This document shows, piece by piece, positions 1 to 7,796 of a stretch of DNA of 7,796 nucleotides. The translations under genes and the position numbers were made by a program. Source of the DNA: an uncultured beta proteobacterium (GTDB lineage Bacteria > Pseudomonadota > Gammaproteobacteria > Burkholderiales > Burkholderiaceae_C); the NCBI GenBank assembly GCA_903885415.1, contig CAISIP010000516.1:1-7796 (forward strand), read 5' to 3'. The notes below the pieces were generated by a model. It did not search any database. It was given only the letters and a program-made list of their open reading frames with translations, and was not told where the DNA came from. Within the stretch, counting starts at the first letter, position 1. Each line of letters starts with the position of its first letter.

Positions 1-272
1 AGAAACTGACCGGGTCTGAATGGACGCAGCGCTGCCCCATCCACGGGCTCCAAGTAAAACGAACACTGGCTATGGGCGGCGTCCTCGTATTGGCGCGCTG
101 CTACGCGAAAGGTGTGCCAGACCGGGGCTTCGGCTGGCAGCGATCGGTCATCGACCGCAACCCGCGCACGGTGCATCGGAGTACGCCGCCTCCAGAACAA
201 GAAACCGATCGCCAAGACGAGCTCGACCAGAATGCCTGAACAGATGAGCGAAAGTAGCAGCGGGGCGGTCAA
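1..272 (-). CDS. FNR-like FAD-binding oxidoreductase, 5' part only (runs off left edge)
   Basis: This is the N-terminal 90 residues of a flavin reductase whose remainder lies beyond the left edge. The frame stays open from a TAG near 313 to the edge. From the TTG at 272, residues 4-27 form a hydrophobic helix (APLLLSLICSG...LAIGFLFW) followed by RRR, which looks like an N-terminal membrane anchor. Residues 52-90 (WHTFRVAARQ, CSFYLEPVDG, PFRPGQF) match the first beta strands of the FAD domain of the ferredoxin-NADP reductase superfamily, resembling the reductase half of flavohaemoglobin (FEFEPVDG...YKPGQY). The expected RxYS flavin motif and the NAD(P)H domain would follow outside the window. 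The start is uncertain: TTG 272 has no visible ribosome site, while ATG 174-176 has GGAGG 12 bases upstream but would remove the helix. The gene lies about 95 bp downstream of the P-type ATPase on the same strand. Electron acceptor and any 2Fe-2S domain cannot be judged. Confidence 0.75.
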   Translation of the reverse strand, partial: MTAPLLLSLICSGILVELVLAIGFLFWRRRTPMHRARVAVDDRSLPAEAPVWHTFRVAARQYEDAAHSQCSFYLEPVDGAALRPFRPGQF

Positions 273-367
273 ACGGTAGGGGGTACTGGGCGCAGGATCA
301 AGCAGGTCAACTGCAAGCGATCTGCAGAAATTCTATGAACCGCTGCACCGCGGGGTCTTGATGTGTA

Positions 368-2953
<2,586 letters not shown>

Positions 2954-3006
2954 GCCATGGCGCGTGCGCGGTCAAGGCCTGCGCCGCAGTGTGCCGAGGC
3001 CGGGGA

Positions 3007-4800
3007 TTAGGCGGGCTGTGGCGGATGCGCCGTGTCGCCCAGTCCCATTGCGTAGAGCCGGGCGTACGATCCGCCCTTGGCGAGCAGTTGCGTGTGATGG
3101 CCTTCCTCAATCACACGGCCGGCCTCCATCACCACGATGCGGTCCGCATGCTGCACCGTCGACAAGCGGTGCGCTATCACCAGGGTGGTGCGCTTGTGCA
3201 TCAGACGCTCCAGCGCATCCTGCACGGCGCGTTCTGACTCGGTATCCAGCGCAGAGGTGGCTTCGTCCAGAATCAGCACCGGTGCGTCCTTGTACAGGGC
3301 GCGGGCAATCGCCAGTCGCTGGCGTTGACCGCCTGACAGCTGCATCGCATTGTGTCCGACCACCGTATCCATGCCTTGCGGCCATGCATCCACCAGCGCG
3401 CTCAGGTTGGCTGCCGATAGGCATTGCGCGACCCGTTCGCGGTCGATCGCCTGGCCGAGCGCGACATTGACGGCCACGCTGTCGTTGAGCATCAGCACAT
3501 GCTGGCTGACCAGCGCCAGCTGGCTGCGCAGCGAGCCGATGTCCCAGTCGCGCAGCGCGACGCCGTCGAGGTAGACCTGGCCGCTACCGGGTTCAACAAA
3601 GCGCGGCAGCAGATTGACCAGGGTCGTCTTTCCCGAGCCGGATGTGCCGACTAGCGCGACGGTTTCGCCCGCGGCAACCTCCAGGCTCAACCTATCGATA
3701 GCGCGCACTGCGCTGTCCCCATAGGCCACGCTGACGGCGTCAAAGCGCAGCGCACCGGCGGTCCGCGCTACCACGAACCTACCGCCGGTTTCGACGGGCG
3801 TGGCCGCTAGGAGGTCCAGACCACGCTCCATGGCGGCCAAGCCGCGGGTAATCGGGTTGGCGACTTCGGCCAAATGCTTGAGCGGCGCGATCAACATCAG
3901 CATGGCGGTAACAAAGGCGACAAAACCGCCCACCGATGTGCCCCGGTCCGCGCTCTGAACTAACGCGACCGAAATCACTGCTGACAGCGCGATCGCGGCG
4001 AGCAACTGCGTCAGCGGCGTCATTGCCGCCGAGGCCGCCGTGGACTTCATCGACAGGCGGCGCAGCGCATCGCTGAGCTGCGCAAAGCGCAGCGCCTGTG
4101 CGCCTTGCGCCCCCTGCAGCCGGATGTCACGATGCGCAAGCACATTTTCTTCCACCACATACGCGAGTTGGTCCGTAGCCTGCTGGGCATTGCGCGTGAC
4201 CCGGTACAGACGGCTGGAGAGTTTGCGCATCACATAGGCCACGGCCGGGAACAGTCCGACCACAATCAGCGTCAGCTTCCAGTTCAGAAACATCAGGTAG
4301 GCCAGCAACGCCAGCATGGTCAGCCCGCTGCGCACCAGAGTCATCAGCGCGTTGACCAGCAGGCTGGATCCGCTCTGCACTTCATAGACAACGGTGTTGG
4401 CCAACGCGCTCGAGCTTTCGTTGGAAAATAGCGAGAGCCGGGCGTCTAGAAGGCGTTCGAACAGTGCCTGGCGTAGCGCCACCAAGCCGTCGCTGGTGAT
4501 GCGGGTGAGCGCCATCTGGGCGAAAAAACTGCATACGCCGCGTACGCCAAACAGCAGCACCAGCGCGGTCGGAACAGCCCATATCGGCAGCGAGCCGGCC
4601 TGAAAACCGCGGTCCAGCAGCGGCTGCAGCAGCGCCGGTATCATCGGCTCCGACAGCGCCAGCAGCAGTGTGGCACCGGCCGCCACGGTCCAGATCCACG
4701 GCGAGCGTCCAAAATAGACCCATAAGCGCAACAGGCGCTTGAAAATGCTGGCCACCGCTTCGGGTTTGTGGGTCGTGGGGCTGGGTTGGTCGGAGGGCAC
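3007..4800 (-). CDS. msbA: Lipid A/LPS export ABC transporter, ATP-binding and permease protein MsbA (597 aa)
   Basis: Homodimeric half-transporter that flips core-lipid A from the inner to the outer leaflet of the inner membrane. The N-terminal permease domain has six helices (roughly 38-58, 73-95, 150-172, 174-192, 262-284, 291-311). It carries ALLQPLLDRGF at 56-66, very like the SLLKPLLDDGF segment of E. coli MsbA, and this is what favours MsbA over a generic exporter. The C-terminal ATPase has Walker A GTSGSGKT (385-392), Q-loop Q433, signature LSGGQ (488-492), Walker B VLILDE (508-513), D-loop SALD (516-519) and switch H544, so it is fully catalytic. Length is close to the E. coli protein (582 aa) with a short extra N-terminus and a HPPQPA tail. 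The start is GTG at 4800: an in-frame TGA lies just upstream, and a weak GAAG stands 7 bases before the GTG. A GTG at residue 16 is a possible alternative. It is transcribed divergently from tolB. Confidence 0.93.
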   Translation of the reverse strand: MPSDQPSPTTHKPEAVASIFKRLLRLWVYFGRSPWIWTVAAGATLLLALSEPMIPALLQPLLDRGFQAGSLPIWAVPTALVLLFGVRGVCSFFAQMALTRITSDGLVALRQALFERLLDARLSLFSNESSSALANTVVYEVQSGSSLLVNALMTLVRSGLTMLALLAYLMFLNWKLTLIVVGLFPAVAYVMRKLSSRLYRVTRNAQQATDQLAYVVEENVLAHRDIRLQGAQGAQALRFAQLSDALRRLSMKSTAASAAMTPLTQLLAAIALSAVISVALVQSADRGTSVGGFVAFVTAMLMLIAPLKHLAEVANPITRGLAAMERGLDLLAATPVETGGRFVVARTAGALRFDAVSVAYGDSAVRAIDRLSLEVAAGETVALVGTSGSGKTTLVNLLPRFVEPGSGQVYLDGVALRDWDIGSLRSQLALVSQHVLMLNDSVAVNVALGQAIDRERVAQCLSAANLSALVDAWPQGMDTVVGHNAMQLSGGQRQRLAIARALYKDAPVLILDEATSALDTESERAVQDALERLMHKRTTLVIAHRLSTVQHADRIVVMEAGRVIEEGHHTQLLAKGGSYARLYAMGLGDTAHPPQPA

Positions 4801-4944
4801 GGGGCGGCTTCAGGGCGTCGGTGATCGGTCGATGCGGGCGGACATTATCGGTCCTGCGCTGGGTCACTTGCGGGGCCGCGCACCCGTGCTTGCGCAGGGT
4901 TCATAATCTTGCTCCGACCTCCGCGTGGTAACCTTGCCCAACCC
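4801..4944. promoter_or_regulatory. Divergent msbA/tolB intergenic region, presumed promoters
   Basis: These 144 bp separate the GTG of msbA (leftward) from the ATG of tolB (rightward) and must carry at least one promoter for each block. Candidate -10 elements are CATAAT at 4902-4907 on the plus strand and, on the minus strand, GATAAT (4849-4844) and GATTAT (4908-4903). The last has a TTACCA at 4931-4926 as a possible -35 at 17-bp spacing, an 8 of 12 match overall. The other candidates have no good -35 partner. The -10-like matches on both strands overlap at 4902-4908. No gene or clear terminator was seen in this gap. Promoter positions are inference; only the divergent arrangement is certain. 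Confidence 0.4.
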
Positions 4945-6294
4945 ATGTTCAGTTCCTTTTTTGAAGCCGTAAAAGCGCAGCGCTGTCCGAATCAAGCAGC
5001 CGCCTCGCTGGGTACCCGTAGGGCGGCGCTTGGTCGCGCGTTGTTGGCGTCCTGGCTGCTGGCTGCCCTTTGCCCCGCGATGGCGCAGTTTCGCGTCGAC
5101 GTCACCGGCGTCGGGCTGACGCAACTGCCGATCGCTGTGGCGGCTTTTCGCGGCGACGATGCGGCGCCCCAAAAAATTGGCGCCATCGTGCAGGCCGATC
5201 TGGAGCGCAGCGGGCAGTTCCGTGCGCTCGACGCAACCGGCGCTGCCATGGACGAAGCGGCGAGGCCTGATTTTTCGTTGTGGCGCCAAAAGGGTGCCGA
5301 TTCGCTTCTGGTGGGCAGCGTCACCAAGCTGGCAGACGGCCGATTTGACCTGCGTTTCAGGCTCTGGGACGTTGCGCGCGGCCAGGACCTGGGCGGCGAA
5401 AAGTACGCCGTGGCGCAGGGTGACTTGCGGCAGTCGGCCCATCGGATTGCCGATTTCGTCTACGAGAAGCTGACCGGCGACCGGGGTGTTTTTTCGACCC
5501 GCATCGCCTATGTCACCAAGGCCGCGCAGCGCTTCAATCTATGGGTCGCCGACTCAGACGGCGAGAACCCGCAGTCGGCCCTGAACAGCTCGGAACCGAT
5601 CATTTCGCCGGCCTGGTCTCCCGACGGCTCGCAGCTCGCCTATGTGTCCTTTGAGTCGCGCAAGCCGGTGGTGTACGCGCACGAGGTGGCCAACGGAAAG
5701 AGGCGGCTGCTTGCAAATTTTCGCGGCTCCAACAGCGCGCCGGCTTGGGCACCCGACGGCCGCAGCCTGGCGGTGACGCTCAGCCGCGACGGCGGATCGC
5801 AGTTGTTCCTGATCGACGCGGCTGGCGGAGAGCCGCGGCGGTTGTCGCAGTCGGCCTTCATCGACACCGAACCGGCCTATGCGCGGGACGGCCGCAGCCT
5901 GTACTTCGTCAGTGACCGTGGTGGCGCGCCGCAGATCTACCGTATGCCGGCTGGCGGGGGCAGTGCCGAGCGCGTCACCTTTACCGGAAGCTACAACATT
6001 TCGCCAGCGCTGAGCCCCGACGGACGGTGGCTGGCCTATGTGTCGCGCGTGGGCGGCGCCTTCAAGCTGCATGTGATGGAAATTGCCACCGGCAACACCA
6101 ACGCCATTACCGACAGCAGCGCCGACGAAAGCCCTAGCTTTTCGCCCAATAGCAGGCTGATCGCATACGCCACGCAGCAGCAGGGACGAGAGATGCTGAT
6201 GACGACCACGCTCGACGGCAGGATCAAGGCCCGACTGGCGGGGCAGGCCGGCGACATCCGGGAGCCCGACTGGGGCCCGTTCCAGAAACCATGA
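4945..6294 (+). CDS. tolB: Tol-Pal system periplasmic beta-propeller protein TolB (449 aa)
   Basis: Periplasmic hub of the Tol-Pal machine; it binds Pal and, in its alternate state, TolA, regulating when Pal is free to bind peptidoglycan. The mature protein probably starts at Q48 after PAMA. Residues 48-175 are the TolB N-terminal alpha/beta domain (FRVDVTGVGLTQLPIAVAAF...). Residues from about 178 to 445 form the propeller, with recurrent SPDG-type blade motifs at 215-218, 259-262 (APDG), 303-306 (ARDG), 347-350 and 390-393 (SPNS), closing with PDWGPF. The leader is unusually long: about 23 residues before TRRAALGRALLASWLLAALC. ATG 4945 is preferred because no ATG, GTG or TTG lies in the n-region further in. 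TTG 4909, with AGGG 9 bases upstream, would add 12 residues. No tolQ, tolR or tolA precedes it, which is unlike the standard tolQRAB-pal-cpoB order. It is 20 bp upstream of pal. Confidence 0.95.
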   Translation: MFSSFFEAVKAQRCPNQAAASLGTRRAALGRALLASWLLAALCPAMAQFRVDVTGVGLTQLPIAVAAFRGDDAAPQKIGAIVQADLERSGQFRALDATGAAMDEAARPDFSLWRQKGADSLLVGSVTKLADGRFDLRFRLWDVARGQDLGGEKYAVAQGDLRQSAHRIADFVYEKLTGDRGVFSTRIAYVTKAAQRFNLWVADSDGENPQSALNSSEPIISPAWSPDGSQLAYVSFESRKPVVYAHEVANGKRRLLANFRGSNSAPAWAPDGRSLAVTLSRDGGSQLFLIDAAGGEPRRLSQSAFIDTEPAYARDGRSLYFVSDRGGAPQIYRMPAGGGSAERVTFTGSYNISPALSPDGRWLAYVSRVGGAFKLHVMEIATGNTNAITDSSADESPSFSPNSRLIAYATQQQGREMLMTTTLDGRIKARLAGQAGDIREPDWGPFQKP

Positions 6295-6302
6295 TTTCAA
6301 CC

Positions 6303-6307
6303 AGGAG
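6303..6307 (+). promoter_or_regulatory. Ribosome binding site of pal (AGGAG)
   Basis: AGGAG stands 7 bases before ATG 6315 in the 20-bp tolB-pal gap. It decides the pal start: the upstream in-frame ATG at 6291, which overlaps the tolB stop, has no such site and would add eight polar residues before the lipoprotein signal. Confidence 0.85.
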
Positions 6308-6314
6308 TGTATTG

Positions 6315-6884
6315 ATGAAACGGATTTTTCTTGCCGCGGCTTTTTCGATCGCAATTGCCGGATGCGGCTCGGCGGTAAAGCTTGACGATGTGTCCGTGGA
6401 GGACAAGTCCGGGACGCCGGTCGGCATGCAGGCGCTTGCGGGGCCCGTCCCCGCGAGTACATCGGCAGCGCTCAGCAGGTCGGCGATCGCGCCGATAGAG
6501 GTCGGCAGCAAGGCCGGCACAGGGGCCGCGGGGGCCGCGGGCGCTGCGACTGCAGCGGCGGCGCGCACAGTCTTTTTCGACTTCGACAGCTTCGCCATCA
6601 AGCCCGAGTTTCAGGTGGTGGTCGACACGCAGGCGAAGCTGATCAAGGCCGACAAAAACCGAAAGGTGATGATCGAAGGACATACCGACGAGTCCGGCGG
6701 CCGCGAGTACAACCTGGCGCTGGGCCAGAAGCGATCCGAGGCGGTGCGCCGTGCGCTGGTTCTGCTCGGCGTTGCAGACAGCCAGATAGAGGCGGTCAGT
6801 TTCGGCAAGGAGAAGCCGGCCGCGCAGGGTACCGACGAGATGGCGATGGCCAAGAACCGCCGGGCCGAAATCAGCTACCGATGA
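6315..6884 (+). CDS. pal: Peptidoglycan-associated outer-membrane lipoprotein Pal (189 aa)
   Basis: Outer-membrane lipoprotein that holds the outer membrane to the cell wall and is controlled by TolB. Residues 1-16 are a lipoprotein signal (MKRIFLAAAFSIAIAG) with lipobox IAGC and acylated C17. Residues 18-83 form a flexible tether that ends in a Gly/Ala-rich stretch (about 67-83). Residues 84-189 are the OmpA_C-like domain: TVFFDFDSFAI, then GHTDE (122-126), NLALGQKR and the C-terminal NRRAEISYR. D125 and R140 align with the Asp and Arg that hold diaminopimelate in related OmpA-like domains. The start at ATG 6315 is set by a good AGGAG and gives a compact signal peptide. Its TGA overlaps the ATG of cpoB. 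Length is close to typical Pal proteins (about 170-180 aa). Confidence 0.96.
   Translation: MKRIFLAAAFSIAIAGCGSAVKLDDVSVEDKSGTPVGMQALAGPVPASTSAALSRSAIAPIEVGSKAGTGAAGAAGAATAAAARTVFFDFDSFAIKPEFQVVVDTQAKLIKADKNRKVMIEGHTDESGGREYNLALGQKRSEAVRRALVLLGVADSQIEAVSFGKEKPAAQGTDEMAMAKNRRAEISYR
6522..6539 (+). repeat. 9-bp tandem repeat (GGGGCCGCG x2) in the pal linker
   Basis: Two exact copies of GGGGCCGCG sit back to back and encode GAAGAA within the Gly/Ala tether of Pal, followed by a third, degenerate GAA unit. Being a multiple of three, copy change would lengthen or shorten the tether without shifting frame. Confidence 0.8.
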
Positions 6885-7796
6885 CTTTTTTTTCGGGTCG
6901 ATCGCTCTGCGGCCTCGTCCTGCAGGGCGCGCTGGTAACCGCCTGTCTGGGGCAGGGCGCCGCGCAGGCAGGCTTGTTTGACGACGAGGAGGCGCGCAAG
7001 GCCATCCTCGACCTGCGCCAACGCATAGAAGCCGGGCGGCAGGCATCGGACCTAGGTCTGCAGCGCCTGCTGGAAAAGCAGATCGAGATGGGCGAACAAC
7101 TGCGCCAGGGGGCCGAAGAAAACGCGGTGCTGCGGCGCAGCCTGATCAACCTGCAAAACCAGATTGACGCTTTGCACAGCGAGTCGTCACGCGTTATCGG
7201 CGACGGCGAGCAGATAGCGCGCGCGCTGGCCGAAGTGCAACGCGGCCAGAAGGACCAGGCACAGCGCCTGCTCGACCTCATCCAGCGCCAGCAGGATCTG
7301 GTTCGCGGGCAGCAGGACCATCTGGTTCGCGGGCAGCAGGACCTCGACCTGCGCCTGCAGGAGTTGCAACGCGGCATCGACGCGCGTGTGCGCCAGTTCG
7401 AACCGAGCAAGGTGACGGTGGACGGCCAGGAGTTGACCGTTGAGCCTGCCGAGAAGCGCGCCTACGAAGCGGCAATGGCCAGCTTTCGAAGCAGTGAATT
7501 TGTTGCGGCGCAAAGTGGTTTTGACGCGCTGATTGCGCGCTACCCGAAGAGCGGTTATGTGCCGTCGGCGCTGTTTTGGCTCGGCAATGCGCAGTATGCG
7601 ACCCGCGAATACAAGGAAGCGATCCGAAATTTCAACATGCTGCTGGCGCTCGCGCCTGAGCACCTGCGCGCCAGCGAGGCCTTTCTGGCAATAGCCAACT
7701 GTCAAATCGAGCTCAAGGATCTGCGTGGCGCCCGCAAAAGCCTGGAAGAACTGGCCAAGGCCTATCCCCGCTCCGAGGCCGCGATGGCCGGCAAAG
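6881..7796 (+). CDS. cpoB: Cell division coordinator CpoB (YbgF), 3' end outside window
   Basis: Periplasmic partner of the Tol-Pal system; in E. coli it binds TolA and links outer-membrane constriction to PBP1B-driven septal wall synthesis. The frame is open for 305 codons to the right edge, and comparison with the family suggests only a short tail is missing. Residues 1-30 are a signal peptide (cleavage likely after AAQA, mature GLFDDEEARKAIL). Residues about 38-172 are Gln/Leu/Arg-rich with coiled-coil character, the trimerisation region, containing an 8-residue tandem repeat at 140-155. Then comes the typical FEPSKVTVDGQELTVEPAEKR joint, and from about 193 to the edge three TPR-like units (for example YEAAMASFRSSEF, SALFWLGNAQYATREYKEAI, AFLAIANCQIELKDLRGA). 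The ATG overlaps the pal stop (ATGA) and has no clear ribosome site, suggesting translational coupling. A run of eight T follows the start codon almost directly. Confidence 0.94.
   Translation, partial: MTFFSGRSLCGLVLQGALVTACLGQGAAQAGLFDDEEARKAILDLRQRIEAGRQASDLGLQRLLEKQIEMGEQLRQGAEENAVLRRSLINLQNQIDALHSESSRVIGDGEQIARALAEVQRGQKDQAQRLLDLIQRQQDLVRGQQDHLVRGQQDLDLRLQELQRGIDARVRQFEPSKVTVDGQELTVEPAEKRAYEAAMASFRSSEFVAAQSGFDALIARYPKSGYVPSALFWLGNAQYATREYKEAIRNFNMLLALAPEHLRASEAFLAIANCQIELKDLRGARKSLEELAKAYPRSEAAMAGK
6886..6893 (+). repeat. Homopolymer run of eight T at the start of cpoB
   Basis: Eight T in a row lie 3 bases after the cpoB ATG and encode Phe-Phe with parts of the flanking codons (ATG ACT TTT TTT TCG). 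Such a run stands out in GC-rich DNA. No stem precedes it, so it is not a normal intrinsic terminator. A one-base change in length would shift cpoB out of frame from codon 4 on. Confidence 0.9.
7296..7343 (+). repeat. Exact 24-bp tandem duplication inside cpoB
   Basis: Two identical adjacent 24-bp copies (7296-7319 and 7320-7343, each beginning ATCTGGTTCGCG) encode LVRGQQDH and LVRGQQDL at residues 140-155. The preceding seven residues LIQRQQD (133-139) look like an older, diverged copy. The duplication is in frame and lies in the coiled-coil region. Confidence 0.95.

Noticed and set aside
20..247. Plus-strand 75-codon open frame at the left edge
   Set aside because: The product is Arg/Pro-rich with no domain, and the opposite strand encodes a recognisable FAD-domain N-terminus.
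297..367. Small inverted repeats after the ATPase stop (CCGC/GCGG and CTGCA/TGCAG)
   Set aside because: Stems are 4-5 bp and no T run follows, so they are not credible terminators.
2954..3006. Possible terminator between msbA and the ATPase (GGCCT/AGGCC arms)
   Set aside because: The stem is only 5 bp with a long loop and no T run on the transcribed strand.
4382..4867. Minus-strand frame of 161 codons starting upstream of msbA
   Set aside because: It overlaps the msbA 5' region out of frame and has no family resemblance; the msbA frame has the membrane helices.
4864..5442. Minus-strand frame of 192 codons opposite tolB
   Set aside because: It is antisense to the TolB N-terminal domain, with low-complexity Arg/Gln-rich product.
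6291..6314. Upstream ATG of pal overlapping the tolB stop
   Set aside because: It has no ribosome site and would add a polar stretch before the lipoprotein signal; ATG 6315 has AGGAG at the right distance.
5554..6462. Minus-strand frame of 302 codons opposite the end of tolB
   Set aside because: It is antisense to the TolB propeller and the start of Pal; no domain is visible.
6860..6893. T8 run as an intrinsic terminator after pal
   Set aside because: No GC-rich stem precedes it, and the run lies inside the cpoB reading frame.
6297..7705. Several minus-strand frames opposite pal and cpoB
   Set aside because: These are shadows of two clear plus-strand genes; the products have no recognisable motifs.

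Overview
This window is GC-rich, densely coding chromosomal DNA from a proteobacterium. The protein sequences (TolB, Pal, CpoB and MsbA in particular) read most like Betaproteobacteria of the order Burkholderiales. That placement comes from family resemblance by eye, not from a database search. There is no tRNA, rRNA, CRISPR array, transposase, integrase or phage gene.

Layout: two gene blocks diverge from a 144-bp intergenic region at 4801-4944. The leftward (minus-strand) block has, in transcription order, msbA (lipid A/LPS flippase, 3007-4800), a P2-type cation-transporting ATPase (368-2953), and the 5' end of an FNR-like FAD-binding oxidoreductase that runs off the left edge (1-272). The rightward block is tolB (4945-6294), pal (6315-6884) and cpoB/ybgF (6881 to the right edge, lacking only its last few codons). 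Neither edge gene has both ends in the window. Both had to be found by reading the frame directly.

How the genes work together: MsbA flips core-lipid A across the inner membrane for outer-membrane building. TolB, Pal and CpoB are the periplasmic and outer-membrane half of the Tol-Pal machine, which tethers the outer membrane to peptidoglycan and drives its constriction at division. The block to the right is tightly packed (20 bp between tolB and pal, 4-bp overlap between pal and cpoB) and is surely one operon. The usual upstream partners tolQ, tolR and tolA are not next to tolB; msbA stands there in opposite orientation, so tolB must have its own promoter or share a divergent control region with msbA. 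The ATPase and oxidoreductase lie 53 bp and about 95 bp downstream of the gene before them and may be co-transcribed with msbA, but no functional link to LPS export can be shown from sequence.

I see no clear new multi-gene system. The points most worth a second look are the detached tolB-pal-cpoB block with its shared divergent region, an exact 24-bp in-frame tandem duplication in the CpoB coiled coil, an eight-T run right after the cpoB start codon, the unusual transport-site residues of the P-type ATPase, and the unclear start of the edge oxidoreductase, which decides whether that enzyme is membrane-anchored.
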